The notes beneath the pieces are model-generated. The model made no database searches. It was not told where the DNA came from and saw only the letters and a program-made list of their open reading frames with translations. From Tritrichomonas musculus (Eukaryota; Parabasalia; Tritrichomonadida; Tritrichomonadidae), in contig JAPFFF010000060.1 of the NCBI GenBank assembly GCA_039105265.1, positions 682,001-746,000 of the forward strand: a stretch of DNA of 64,000 nt. The letters are read 5' to 3'. Of this stretch, positions 18,671 to 29,800 are shown in pieces. Numbering within the stretch: the first letter of the stretch is position 1; each line of letters starts with the position of its first letter. Position numbers and translations under genes: made by a program.

Positions 18671-20104
18671 TTATTCAGGTTCTTCTACGATTGCTGATGT
18701 TTGTAATGCTTGTACTTGTGATTGAACATTAGCATCAAACCATTGATTAAATTCACTTGGATTTGGTGGTAATGCATTTATTCCTTTGAGTATTATTGCA
18801 ATTGTTGCTTTAGCAACTAATGGAATATGTTCAGGGTTAACTGGTAGTCCGGATTTATTACACATTTCACATGCAGTAGGTACAAAATCAGCAATTTTTA
18901 CAGGATTAATTAAATAATCGTGAACTATGAACTCAATAGCTTCTTTAACTGCTTTCTTTCCTCTTAAATTCTTCCATTGATCCTCATTAACATTCATAAC
19001 ACTTTCACCATAAACATAAACCATTGCAGGAAGTAAAGCAAATTGATTCCATATAACTGTTGCCATTTGTGTAAGTGTGAATGGTAATTTTACACCGTTG
19101 AGGTATTTGATACCTTGATAAATTGGAGAGATACACTTACCAACAAAAGCCTGATAAGTTGAACGTTTCTTTGGTTTGATTAAGTGCTTTTCATCGATAC
19201 CAGCAGCTTTTAATTTTGTTTCAAAGTCTTGCCAACTTTCACCCGCATAATTAGTGACTGTACGCCCTGTTTCATCAAATTCAGGATGATATATATTATT
19301 AATAAATCCTCTTAAGTTTATACCTTGTTTATGAGCTTCTTTACGTTGGTCCACAGTTGGGTAAGTTTTATAATAAGCATTGCGATATGGGAATAATGAC
19401 GGAACGGTTGTAAATCCATTAACTATTACAGGCTTTTTACCTTCTTTTGTTTGTACGACGACTTCAGGTATTCCGTCACCATCTAAATCTTTACCGGTGG
19501 CTTCATATAAATCATTATATCCATGTCTATTAATCCATTCATTCGCACTTACAACACTTTGAGCGTCTCGAATTTGTTTAACATCTTGATTTAATTTAGC
19601 CACAACATTAATTAAGTCATCCATACCAACATTACCGTATTTATTTTGTTTTGCCTTTTTCGTTGGTTGAATTGCAGCCATTCTTTCGCGGTAAAACGCC
19701 ATATCATTTAATGCTTTAGTTAAGTCTTTCTTATTAATGTCATTTTTTGCCAAGTTAGCGTATGATTGATCACGCATTTGGTTTAATTGAGAAACATTAT
19801 TTATTAATTGCGGAATTTTCGATTTATTCATTTTATTAATTGGTAAAAAATTTAAATTATCGTTTTTGTTTTGAAAATTATTTAATCTAGAAATAAAATT
19901 TGAAATTGATTTATCATTTATTCTCAAACCTTCATGTTGTATATAATTATTTTCATTTAAAAATTTCATTAAATTTGAAACTGAACTTTGCCATGAAGGC
20001 GACTCATGAAGAGTAACGTTAAGTTTTTCATTAATTAATTCAATATATTTATTAAGTTTATCAAGTTTCAAACCTTTAAAATTATTTCTATTTAATTTTG
20101 ACAT
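18671..20104 (-). CDS. Large Polinton protein of unknown function, 477 aa
   Basis: A complete ORF next to the right TIR. The N-terminal ~190 residues are Asn/Lys-rich and helical, with coiled-coil potential. A calcium-loop-like DLDGDGIPEVVV lies near residue 205, of the kind seen in EF-hand or FG-GAP/dockerin-like repeats. A weakly hydrophobic stretch (FTLTQMATVIWNQFALLPAM) is near residue 345. A pair of Cys (ACEMCNKSG) follows. Related long proteins occur in Trichomonas Mavericks, to my knowledge without an assigned function. It might be a virion structural protein or a terminal-protein candidate; neither is shown by the sequence. Confidence 0.6.
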   Translation of the reverse strand: MSKLNRNNFKGLKLDKLNKYIELINEKLNVTLHESPSWQSSVSNLMKFLNENNYIQHEGLRINDKSISNFISRLNNFQNKNDNLNFLPINKMNKSKIPQLINNVSQLNQMRDQSYANLAKNDINKKDLTKALNDMAFYRERMAAIQPTKKAKQNKYGNVGMDDLINVVAKLNQDVKQIRDAQSVVSANEWINRHGYNDLYEATGKDLDGDGIPEVVVQTKEGKKPVIVNGFTTVPSLFPYRNAYYKTYPTVDQRKEAHKQGINLRGFINNIYHPEFDETGRTVTNYAGESWQDFETKLKAAGIDEKHLIKPKKRSTYQAFVGKCISPIYQGIKYLNGVKLPFTLTQMATVIWNQFALLPAMVYVYGESVMNVNEDQWKNLRGKKAVKEAIEFIVHDYLINPVKIADFVPTACEMCNKSGLPVNPEHIPLVAKATIAIILKGINALPPNPSEFNQWFDANVQSQVQALQTSAIVEEPE

Positions 20105-20180
20105 ATTCTTTATATTAAAATAAATTTTTCACATTTACGTATAAAATTTATGTTTTCAATTTTGGACTTTTGAGATTTAT

Positions 20181-21408
20181 TTTTGAGACATGTGATATAA
20201 AAATAAATGATAAAATAATTTTATAATTTGTGGTGAACGTTTATTTATAAAAATTTTTTCGATTTATGTGAGTATTCAAATTATCAGACATCTCGGAAAT
20301 AACGGATTTTAAAAAATTTTATAATTTGTGAGAGTATTCAATTAATGCTATTTTGCTACTAACGGATTTTAAAAAAATTTTATGAAAAAATTTCTAAAAT
20401 AATAACCGTAAAATCATATTCAATTAATGCATTTTTTCATTCAATTAATGCATTTTTGCAACTTTTATGAATTGAATGACTTCTCAATTAATGCTACTAA
20501 CGAATTTTATGATTTGAATGATTTCTCAATTAATGCATTTTTGCATTTTTGCTACTAACGAATTTTATGATTTGAATGACTTCTCAATTAATGCATTTTT
20601 GCATTTTCACATTTACGTATAAAATTTATGTTTTCAATTTTTGACTTTTGAGATTTGAGGATGAAATTTATTAAAATCATTTATGAAGGGGTGATGAATC
20701 AGTGGTGTTGTAAAATTGAATAATATGTTCGGGTTTAAAGTTATGAAAAAGTTAATGCCAATAATGAGCACCTGGAAATTTATTTAAATGTGGACGATAT
20801 TTTTTATGTCTCCAATTGGCAAATTTGACACGGTATATTTGACCTTTATATAAATACTCTATCGGTGTTGTACTGTTTATATATTCATTAATTAATTCAC
20901 AATCTTCCTTTCTTAACTCCTCCCTTACGAATTCGGTCGTAAATGCTGTCGTTTTCCATCCTTTACGTCTTTCTTTTTCATATTCAGGATTGAATGATTT
21001 ATAATCGTCAATAATTAAATATCTTACATCACAAAATTTTAATGGTTTCTTGTTATTTACTTCTTCATAATATTTATCTAATTCATTAGCTTTATCGTAA
21101 ATGTTAATATTTTCATTTACTTTTTCATCCAACATTTCATAATACATATTATATAAATTATTTATTGATTCCTCATAATCGTCAAACTTTTTACAGTTTT
21201 TATATTTCATTAATGTGTCATACATTTTTATATTAATTAAAAAATTAAATTTAAAATAAAATAAAGTTTATTTTTGTTATGATGAGATGATGAATCGGTG
21301 GTGTTGTAAAATAGGATTATATGTTCGTGTTTTAATTTATGATTTAGAAAAATGGAGTTACTGGGATTTTGGACCGAAGGTCTAAAATCACAGTAACAGC
21401 TATCGACG
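20181..21408. repeat. Right terminal inverted repeat of the Polinton (1,228 bp)
   Basis: The inverted copy of 5710-6937, including the 157-codon gene (20752-21225), the tandem units at about 20330-20610 and the subterminal hairpin at about 21357-21397. It ends CTATCGACG, followed by the target duplication GTCCA. Confidence 0.9.
20752..21225 (-). CDS. Polinton TIR-borne protein, 157 aa (right copy)
   Basis: Encodes exactly the same protein as the left TIR copy and points into the element. As the whole gene lies in the TIR, the two copies are expected to be kept alike by the replication mechanism or to be recently formed. Basic His/Tyr-rich C terminus; function unknown. Confidence 0.75.
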   Translation of the reverse strand: MYDTLMKYKNCKKFDDYEESINNLYNMYYEMLDEKVNENINIYDKANELDKYYEEVNNKKPLKFCDVRYLIIDDYKSFNPEYEKERRKGWKTTAFTTEFVREELRKEDCELINEYINSTTPIEYLYKGQIYRVKFANWRHKKYRPHLNKFPGAHYWH

Positions 21409-21519
21409 GTCCAGCTGTATATAAATATATTTTAAGAAAAATGCAATTTTGAATCGATACATGACATGTTAAATAAAACGTAAGATAACTTTTGTCTCAT
21501 TTTTTTTTTTTTTTTTTAA

Positions 21520-24500
21520 ATGGATTCTTTGTCCTTTAAAGAAATTCCTCAAGAGAATAAATCAACAATAAACTTTATTGTGAATGAAACAATTATAAAA
21601 CTTTATTCGAAATTCGATTTTTTATATTTTCATGAAATTATTGCAGATCATGAAAATGAAAAACAAGATGTAATTCAAAATTTTATATTTAATTACCTTA
21701 AGAATTACAAATTCATTACATATCAAATACATGAAAATCCTCATATTAATTTAATTAATGCTATTTTTTGTGTTGAAGGAACCTGCCTTATTATATCAGA
21801 AATTAATATTACTATTCTCCTCAATTTAATATCCTATCTCAAAAAAGAAGGAATATCAATTCTTTATTTCAGAAATGAATTTCAAAAAATTGAAGGTTTT
21901 GTTGAAGATGAAAAATTTCATGAAGAAATCAAAAATTTTTGTTCTTATCCCAAATTTAGATCAGATATATCAAAGCACAGGTTTGTTAATGATACAATAG
22001 GGCCAATGATTGGTTATATGATAAGGAGATTTTTTTATCCAACAAGTTATTTCAAAGATAAAACTTTTTTTATTTTTAATAATTCAAAAAGTATCAATGA
22101 AGGAAGTCTCAAAGAAAAAATAACCAATTTTTTATTTCCAAAAAAAGAAGAAATTACTATAAATCTTCAAGACTTTGAAGAGAGTGATTTTATTATTTTG
22201 AGGAATGAATACCTAAAATTTAATGCTACTTTTTATTTAGCTATTCATATTGAAAGTTTTCATATTTTCATGATGAAAAAAATCAATGACACAAAAGAAT
22301 TTAAACATGAAATTTATTTTTGCCAAAATTATTCACATAGATGTTTAACTCATTTCTATGGATTTATTAAAAATGAAGGAGAAATTAAAGGTTTCATTTA
22401 TGAATATATGTGCAATGGTACACTTGAGTCAATCGTTTCTAAGAATTCTAAAATTGATGATGACAATTTTAAATTAATTATAATAAATAGAATATTCCAA
22501 GGGATTTGCTTTCTTCATTCAAAATCACTAATTCATCGAGATATTAAACCATTAAATGTTCTTTTTGATCATGACTTTTTGCCATATGTTTCAGATTTTG
22601 ATTCAATTTGTAAAGCTACGGATGAACCAGATAAAGGGGAAAAAACAAAAGATCTTGGGACAACTGATTATATGTCTCCAGAACAATATATAGGGGAATT
22701 TATATCTTTCCCGACTGATATTTTTTCTTTTGGATTGGTTATTTATTATATATATGAGAAAAAGCACATGAGAAAAATAAGCGATTTTTATTCTATTTTA
22801 AAATTAACCAAAGGTTCAGATTCAATAAAAAATCTTTGTTCAAAATGTACGAAACTTATTCCATTAGAAAGGGCTAAAAAAGAAGAAATCAAAACAATTA
22901 TATTTGGTGAAGCTATTTCAATAATTCAAAAACAATTTTTTTCAATAAACATTTTAAATTTGGATCAATATATTTTGGACGGAATCGCTATTCAAATTGA
23001 TAATAAACAAAATATTTCAAAATTTTTATTGGAAATTGGTGATATGCACTATTTTATTGATGATAATAAATGTAGAGCAATCGAATATTATGAATTGTCT
23101 GGCAAGTTAAATAATTCAGAAGTTTCGTATAAATTGGGCAATATTTATTTTAAAGGAAATCATGTTAAAAGTGATTTTGCAAAAGCAAGAAAATATTTTG
23201 AATTATCAGGAGAGTTAAATATTCCAGAAGTATTGAATGTATTAGGGGATATTTATTACCATGGATTAGAAGTTACACAAGATTATGGTAAATCAAAAGA
23301 ATATTATAAAATGTCTGCTCGATTAGATAATTCAACTGCATTAATTCAATTGGGATTTTTTTATGCATATTGTCCTGGCCATGAGAAAGATTTTTTGGAA
23401 GTTAAAAAATATTTTGATTTAGCTGCTGAAAAGGGTGATTCTTATGCATACTTATATTTAGGACTTCTATATCAAAATGGTGATGGCGTTGAAAAAGATC
23501 ATAAAAAAGCAAAAGAATATTACATGAAATATAATTATGAAAAAGCAAAAGAATACTATGAGAAATCTTCTAAAAAAAAGTACTATGCTCTTTATAAATT
23601 GGGATATTTTTATGATAAAGGTCTAGGAGTTGCTCAAAACTTTTTAAGAGCCAAAGAATTTTATGAGTCAACAAACCCATATTATTCATTTTCTTTAATC
23701 AAAATAGGGACTTTTTATCAAAATGGACATGGTGTAAAACAAGATTACTTGGAAGCAAAAAAATATTACGCTTTATCAGCCCAACTAAATAATTCTATTG
23801 GCTTTTATAAAATTGGAAATTTATATAGGAAAGGCAAAGGAGTCCCAAAGAATTTTGAAAGAGCCATATATTTTTATGAATTATCTGCAAAATTGGTAAA
23901 TTCTTTTGCATTTTTCTATTTAGGCGTATTATACTCATCGGACGATATTCCAAAGAAGAACATCACAAAAGCTCTTTTTTATTATTTAAAATGCAGTGAA
24001 ATTATAGATGAAAGAGTTAAAAGTGTTAATCCAATTGATAATTCAGTTACTTATCTAGAAAGATATAATAAATATTGCTATCATTCGTTCAATAATATCG
24101 GTTTAATTTATTTAATTAATTTCGAAGATTACCAAAAGGCCTTCATATATATTATCCAATCCGCCAAAGGAAAATTACCTTTTGGACAAAATAATTTAGG
24201 GTTGTTAAATGAATTTTATAATAATGACTCACATAAAGCAAAATACTTTTATAAAAAATCTGCAAAAAGAAATTTTTCTCTAGCTGAATACAATCTTGGT
24301 CATTTGAAAGAGAAAGATGGCGAAATAGAAGAATCCATTGAATATTTTACCAAAGCGTTAGAAGATTCTGCTTTGACTTTCAGAAAACATCAACCATATG
24401 ATAAGCAAATTGAAATATCAAAAATGTTTATTATTTGCCTTACAAATCTGAAACTTGCTGAATACTATTTCAAACAAGATTTGTTTAATGAGTCAAAAGA

Positions 24501-25164
24501 ATATTTTAAAAATTCCATTTTAAAATTAGAATCTTTTGAAAATTTAACTCATTCTTTTAGATTCACATTTAATTCCAAAGATTCAATGAATCTTTTTCAT
24601 TATATCGAAGAATATATCTTGAATTTTCAATTGTTTAATTTACCAAATCAACCTAACTTTATAACTGTCATGGAAGATATACAAGCAGATTTAAATAGGA
24701 GAAAAACAAAAACACCAAAAAGACAGATTTACAACAAAGAAAGAAATGATTCGAAAAGTTTATATAAAATTAAAAAAGAAGAAACTAAAGAAGATACTGA
24801 TGCAATGAATAAAATTTTGTCAAATGAAGATAATAAATTTGAATATGAGAATCAATTTAATTCAAATTTCGAATCCAATGAAAACTTATATTTGGAAGAT
24901 ATAGGAAATGAAATGGTTTTCGAAGATCCAGCAGATTTATTTGATTATGTTATTCAAAATAAAGAATATAAAAACGAATTTTTAAATGAAATTCGAGATA
25001 TCATTAAAAAAATGAATAAATTTTTGTATACATATCCATATCAAATTCTGTTTGGAAGAATAAATACTGAAAAACCAAAGCCTAAAATAGAGAATACTGA
25101 TAATTTTACTTTAGAAGATATTAATCAAGAATTTTCTGAAGGACTAGATCTAAATGAATTTTAA
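21520..25164 (+). CDS. Protein kinase with C-terminal Sel1 repeats, 1,214 aa
   Basis: A probable Ser/Thr kinase-like signalling protein. Residues 1-215 form an N-terminal domain shared in style with the other kinase-Sel1 genes here. The kinase domain spans about 215-465: MMKKI is the likely beta-3 lysine, HRDIKPLN the catalytic loop (339-346), SDFDS stands in place of DFG (~360), and MSPEQY is the APE-like motif. No clear glycine loop is visible. From about 500 to 980 follow Sel1 repeats (GLGVAQNFLRAKEFYE type, about 36 residues each). The last ~150 residues are Lys/Glu/Asn-rich. The start lies about 110 bp from the Polinton end, after a poly-T run, so its promoter may have been displaced or replaced by the insertion. 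Confidence 0.85.
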   Translation: MDSLSFKEIPQENKSTINFIVNETIIKLYSKFDFLYFHEIIADHENEKQDVIQNFIFNYLKNYKFITYQIHENPHINLINAIFCVEGTCLIISEINITILLNLISYLKKEGISILYFRNEFQKIEGFVEDEKFHEEIKNFCSYPKFRSDISKHRFVNDTIGPMIGYMIRRFFYPTSYFKDKTFFIFNNSKSINEGSLKEKITNFLFPKKEEITINLQDFEESDFIILRNEYLKFNATFYLAIHIESFHIFMMKKINDTKEFKHEIYFCQNYSHRCLTHFYGFIKNEGEIKGFIYEYMCNGTLESIVSKNSKIDDDNFKLIIINRIFQGICFLHSKSLIHRDIKPLNVLFDHDFLPYVSDFDSICKATDEPDKGEKTKDLGTTDYMSPEQYIGEFISFPTDIFSFGLVIYYIYEKKHMRKISDFYSILKLTKGSDSIKNLCSKCTKLIPLERAKKEEIKTIIFGEAISIIQKQFFSINILNLDQYILDGIAIQIDNKQNISKFLLEIGDMHYFIDDNKCRAIEYYELSGKLNNSEVSYKLGNIYFKGNHVKSDFAKARKYFELSGELNIPEVLNVLGDIYYHGLEVTQDYGKSKEYYKMSARLDNSTALIQLGFFYAYCPGHEKDFLEVKKYFDLAAEKGDSYAYLYLGLLYQNGDGVEKDHKKAKEYYMKYNYEKAKEYYEKSSKKKYYALYKLGYFYDKGLGVAQNFLRAKEFYESTNPYYSFSLIKIGTFYQNGHGVKQDYLEAKKYYALSAQLNNSIGFYKIGNLYRKGKGVPKNFERAIYFYELSAKLVNSFAFFYLGVLYSSDDIPKKNITKALFYYLKCSEIIDERVKSVNPIDNSVTYLERYNKYCYHSFNNIGLIYLINFEDYQKAFIYIIQSAKGKLPFGQNNLGLLNEFYNNDSHKAKYFYKKSAKRNFSLAEYNLGHLKEKDGEIEESIEYFTKALEDSALTFRKHQPYDKQIEISKMFIICLTNLKLAEYYFKQDLFNESKEYFKNSILKLESFENLTHSFRFTFNSKDSMNLFHYIEEYILNFQLFNLPNQPNFITVMEDIQADLNRRKTKTPKRQIYNKERNDSKSLYKIKKEETKEDTDAMNKILSNEDNKFEYENQFNSNFESNENLYLEDIGNEMVFEDPADLFDYVIQNKEYKNEFLNEIRDIIKKMNKFLYTYPYQILFGRINTEKPKPKIENTDNFTLEDINQEFSEGLDLNEF

Positions 25165-25526
25165 TATTGTGGTCCATCAATGTTATTTAATGTTGCCAAA
25201 TATAATTTATTTTTTAAATGATATAAAAAGTTTGTATTGAACAACATTGGAAACCTAGATTTTACTTCACATTGGGGATTAAACAAATATCTTTTGTAAC
25301 GAATTGATAAAATCATTTCAGGCAATAAATTGGTAACTTTTTTTTTTCACTCCAAAAGATTATTTCTTCCAATAATGAACAATGATGAAAAAATATATCC
25401 TCTAATTTTTAAAAACTGAAAAAGTTATTACAATTTTAGTTATAAATGAGAAATCTCTAAAGAGAGATTGATTGATATCAAAATTGTCAATTTATTAATT
25501 TGAAAAGATAATTGGTCAAACAAAAA
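25165..25526. other. Intergenic AT-rich spacer
   Basis: No coding frame, repeat or RNA gene was seen. It separates the kinase-Sel1 gene from the bacterial-type small gene. Confidence 0.5.
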
Positions 25527-25943
25527 ATGATAATTATTGTTTGTGTGGATAACAATGGAGGGATGATGTTTAATAAGCGCAGACAATCGCAAGATAAAAA
25601 ACTTCGTGAACGGATTTTAGACCTAACAAAAGATGGTAGACTGCTAATGAATAATTATTCTTACAAATTATTTGGTAATTCTCCACAAATAAAAGCAGAT
25701 GACAATTTTCTAGAAAATTGTACCAAGGATGATTTCTGTTTTGTTGAAAATTCCGATGTTTTACAATACAAAGAAAAAATTCAAAAAATTATTATCTACA
25801 AATGGAACAGGAGTTACCCCAGTGATCTTAAATTTCCAATTTCATTTGATAAAGAATGGAAACTTGTTTCAACTGAAAATTTTGCAGGATCATCACATGA
25901 TAATATCACAGAAGAAGTATATGAAAAGCTTAATTCTAAATAA
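25527..25943 (+). CDS. Bacterial-type small protein, family often labelled ribonuclease Z in Firmicutes, 138 aa
   Basis: From the ATG at 25527 the protein begins MIIIVCVDNNGGMMFNKRR and keeps the typical motifs of a compact family common in Clostridia and Lachnospiraceae: RRQSQDKKLRERI, MNNYSYKLFG, DDFCFVENSD, KIIIYKWNR.YP, and the C-terminal WKLVSTENFAGSSHD.ITEEVYE. Its entries are frequently named ribonuclease Z, but it lacks the metallo-beta-lactamase HxHxDH motif, so that label is doubtful and the true function is unknown. It is full length and uninterrupted. Lateral transfer from a gut bacterium is the simplest reading. Start choice: a frame extends a few codons upstream, but the first ATG matches the family start. 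Confidence 0.75.
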   Translation: MIIIVCVDNNGGMMFNKRRQSQDKKLRERILDLTKDGRLLMNNYSYKLFGNSPQIKADDNFLENCTKDDFCFVENSDVLQYKEKIQKIIIYKWNRSYPSDLKFPISFDKEWKLVSTENFAGSSHDNITEEVYEKLNSK

Positions 25944-26142
25944 ATAGTTTTATTTTATGAATCTTTGATATTTTATGTGATATTTTTTGGATTTTTTTTC
26001 ATATCTTATAATATTCCATTTTTGATTAATTTGAAAAATGCCATAATGTCACAGCTATTTATAATTATAGTACAATAATATGCAATTCAATTCCAATTTC
26101 AAAATTTGAGTTTACTTTATTTATTAAAAAAATTAATTAATT

Positions 26143-26598
26143 TTATTTGATAAACTTAGGCTCGGTTTGCGTTATTTCATATTCATTAGGAATATTTCCT
26201 TTGTAAGACTTTTCCATGGTTTGAACACAAAGATAAACCAAGGGATCTTTTCCAGTATTTTTTAATCCACGACTTGCTTCTGTTCCGACTCTCACAACCG
26301 ATCCTTCTTCAATCGGGAAAACTTTGCTGTCTATTTGACATTCGCCTGATCCTGAAATGAACAAATATACCTCTTCATGCTTATGATGAAGATGGAAGAA
26401 TGGAGTTGTTCCGCCAGGTGGAATTGCTGTAAATGAGATTTCTGATCCTGTCATTTTTGCTGGCTGGCATAAAAAAACTTTACCTTTGCAGATGACTTTT
26501 CCATCTGGTCCTTTCAATTCATGTTTTGCTAAATCACATAATTTTCCAATGTTAATAGCAGTGTAATTGGATCCCTGTGATATTGTTTTAACTAGCAT
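26143..26598 (-). CDS. Cupin-domain protein, 151 aa
   Basis: A small single-domain cupin. The metal-binding motif 1 is readable as FHLHHKHEEVYLFISGSGE (near residues 68-86), followed by motif 2-like VVRVGTEASRGLKNTG. Cupins of this size bind a metal and act in sugar, oxidative or unknown small-molecule chemistry; the substrate cannot be told. Start ATG, full length, ending in TEPKFIK. The protein resembles stand-alone bacterial cupins, and together with the gene at 25527 it suggests a small cluster of bacterial acquisitions. The two genes converge with about 200 bp between them. Confidence 0.8.
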   Translation of the reverse strand: MLVKTISQGSNYTAINIGKLCDLAKHELKGPDGKVICKGKVFLCQPAKMTGSEISFTAIPPGGTTPFFHLHHKHEEVYLFISGSGECQIDSKVFPIEEGSVVRVGTEASRGLKNTGKDPLVYLCVQTMEKSYKGNIPNEYEITQTEPKFIK

Positions 26599-26894
26599 TT
26601 GGTTAAAATCAAAAATGAACAGATATTTTATTTCACTTCGCGCTATTCAATTATCTATAGTAAATATTTTTGAATGATCTGACCAATCAAAAAAAAAAAA
26701 AAAAAAAAAAAATACTATAGCATTTTGAATGATCTGACCAATCGTCAACAAAACAAACTTTTAATCACCATTGCTAAAAACCTATCATGCTTTTTTAAAT
26801 ACAAACTATGATTGAAATAATCAATTATATTTAAGTAAATAAAAATCTTAAAAAAATTAAATTTTATTTAAAAATTTTTTTTTATCCATTAAAA
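26599..26894. other. Spacer with repeated 18-mer and poly-A run
   Basis: TGAATGATCTGACCAATC occurs twice, near 26672 and 26724, around a run of about 25 A. The duplicated block looks like a short local duplication around a homopolymer. No gene seen. Confidence 0.5.
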
Positions 26895-29800
26895 TTATTG
26901 TGAAAGCAACTGAATCATTTTATCATTTGCTGTATAATCAATTGGTTTTCTCCACAAGATATAACCAAAAAAATCATTAAAAAAGTTTTCTAAATTTCAT
27001 TAATTTTTGTAGAAAAAAATATCATCTATGGCATTTAAATCGATGCTTTTACATTTCAATAAAATATTGACAATCTCAAAATACTCATTGTCAACAGCAA
27101 CGTGTAAAGCAGTTTTTTCATTAAAAATAGAAATTTGAATTTTATTGGTAAATATTTTTAGAAATTGTATGAAATGATTTGAATTTTAAAATTCGATCAT
27201 CATTAAAAATATTTATTTTAAATTGAATTAAATCATTTAATTTTTGAAATATCATTGAAATCTCTTCTTTTGAATTTTATATAAAAATATTGGAGAACGT
27301 TGAGAACGTTTACATCAATTTTTTCATTAGTCAATAAAGATTCAATGATTTCAATTTCTTCATTTTCGACTGCTGTATATAATGCTGTCTTATTTAAATT
27401 AATATTAAATTTCATCAAACAAATTTATTTAAAATTTCATTTATAAAATTCATATCTAATTCTATTTAAAATGTTAATTTTTTGAAATTGTTTTAAAATA
27501 TTTGATTAACAAACTTTCTTAAATATTACTTATTTGAATTTTATTAATATTCTATATTTTTAATTTCATTGAAATTTTCAAATAAAAACTCCATTTTTAA
27601 AATATTTTTTCACGAATATCATGAAATTATATAAAATAAAAATATGATAAAAATATGTGAACTAAAATTTCATTTGAAAAATTTAATTTTAATTTCATTA
27701 AAAAATTCAAAATTTAGAATCCAATTCAAACTTAAGAATTTAGAAATGCGATAAGAAATTTTATAAATTGAAACTTTATAAACAAATTATATAGAAATAT
27801 TAAAGAAATTAATATTCAACTTTTTACTTGATATTAAAACCTTAACAATTTCAGCATAGCCGTTGAAAATCGCAATATATAATGGTGAATTATACAATTA
27901 AAAAATAAATTTCATTGAAATATATGAAATTAAATTTTATTGAAATATTTCATTGTGAATGATATTAAAACATTTATTTTCAAATAAAATTAAATCATAA
28001 AATTATGAATTTTATTGATATATTTTAAATAAAATATAATTTAAATAAAAGAATAAAATTTCATTGAACCAAAAAAATTTAAATTTCATTGGAAAAATTG
28101 ATTTCATATTCCATTAAAATATTTATTTTGGAATATCATTAACATCAAATAATGATTTTAAACGTAGTTTAAATCATTATAGAAAATTACATTTAAAAAT
28201 AGCATGTGAATTGCATTAAAGCTTATAATTGTCAAATATTATAAAAACACTTAATTACTAATGTTATTTTAAAAGTATAATAAAAATGTAATTCAAAATA
28301 GGAAATTCAAACTATATTGAATATAATAATTTTGCAATTTTATAAATTTTGGTTATATAAAATGCAAGCTTTATTAATGTCAATTTTATTACTCGTTAAT
28401 AAAAGCCGAACCATATTGACATCCCCTTTTTCTACTGCCATATAAAATAATGTTTTATTAAATTAAAAAAGAATTTCATTGAACAATATAATTTTAAATT
28501 GAATAAAAAATATTAAATTTTGAATGTCATTGAAATATTTGATGAAAAATGAAATTATAACATATGATTTTAAAATTTTATTAAACAGTTCATTTGTAAA
28601 TATCATTAAAATTTTGAATTATGATTGGATGAAAATATATGGCTCTTAATATCATAAGAATATTATATTTTTAATTATGTGAAATATGTTGTTTTGAATA
28701 TAATTAAAAACTTTAAATTAAATGCCATTGAAATTCATGATTTTAAATTTTATAGATATGTCGAATTTAAAACGCTATTAAATTATTTCATATCAAACTA
28801 AATCTAAATATACTATTAAAAATTCGATAAAAATAATAAAATGAAATTATATTTAAATATAGCATTATAATATCATTGAAATATTTAATTATAAAATATC
28901 ATTGAATTATCTTATTTTAAAATACGATTTAAACAATTGTTTAGGAATATCATTGAAATTTTGGATTCAAAATTGTATTGAAAAGAACAACAATAAATTG
29001 TATTGAAATACATTATGGTGAATTGCATAGAAAATTATGATTATCAATTTCATCGAAATATTTGTTTATAAATTTCATATAAATTCAATTTAAAATTTCG
29101 TAAAATAATTATATTATAAATTACATTGAAATATTATATTGTTGAATATAATAAAAATTATTGATTTTATAAATGTTATTAATATTATTATATTTAAACT
29201 TTATTGAAACATTGTTTACAAATTTTATTAAAATTTTTCTTTTAAATATATAAATGATTAGCATCTAGATTATTATCGGCCAATAAAATTTTAACACTTC
29301 TATATTTTCCTTTTGTAACTGCATAATAGAAAGCTGATGTATAAAACTATTAAATTAATTTCGTTAAAATATATATAATATAAATTTTATTAAAAAAATT
29401 GATTTCAAACAATGTTAAAGCATTAAATTATAAGAATGATATTAAAATATTTTCTAAAAAATCCCATCAAATATTTTAATATAAATTTTATTGAAATGTT
29501 TATGTATAATTTCATTGAAATAATAGTTTTAATTGTATTCAAAATATTTTGAATTGAATAAAAAATCAAAAAATAAAATTTTATTTATGAAAACAAATTA
29601 GAATGTGATTGAAATAATTAATATTTAATATCATTCAAATATCAAAATTAAAATTTGATTAGAACATTGATTTTTAAATTATATTTTAATATTAGATATC
29701 GAACATCATTTAAATATTAAATAAAAAACCAAGTCAAACATTTCAATATGGAATTTCATGAAAAAAATCATGAAAAATTTGATAAAAAGGTTTAATATTG

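Larger units (their letters stand above)
5710..21408. mobile_element. Polinton/Maverick element, near-complete
   Basis: A 15.7-kb element with terminal inverted repeats starting CGTCGATAGCTGTTACTGTG and a 5-bp direct repeat GTCCA on each side (5705-5709 and 21409-21413). Parts in order: left TIR with gene; 160-aa unknown; protein-primed PolB; integrase; small unknown ORFs; major capsid candidate; pVI-like protein; 47-aa membrane protein; coiled-coil protein; packaging ATPase; 477-aa unknown; right TIR with gene. This is the gene set of Trichomonas Mavericks, although I could not find an adenain-like protease. I saw no difference between the TIR copies and their genes encode identical proteins, which points to a recent insertion. 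It looks almost whole, with about three breaks, one of them a nested DNA transposon. Confidence 0.93.
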
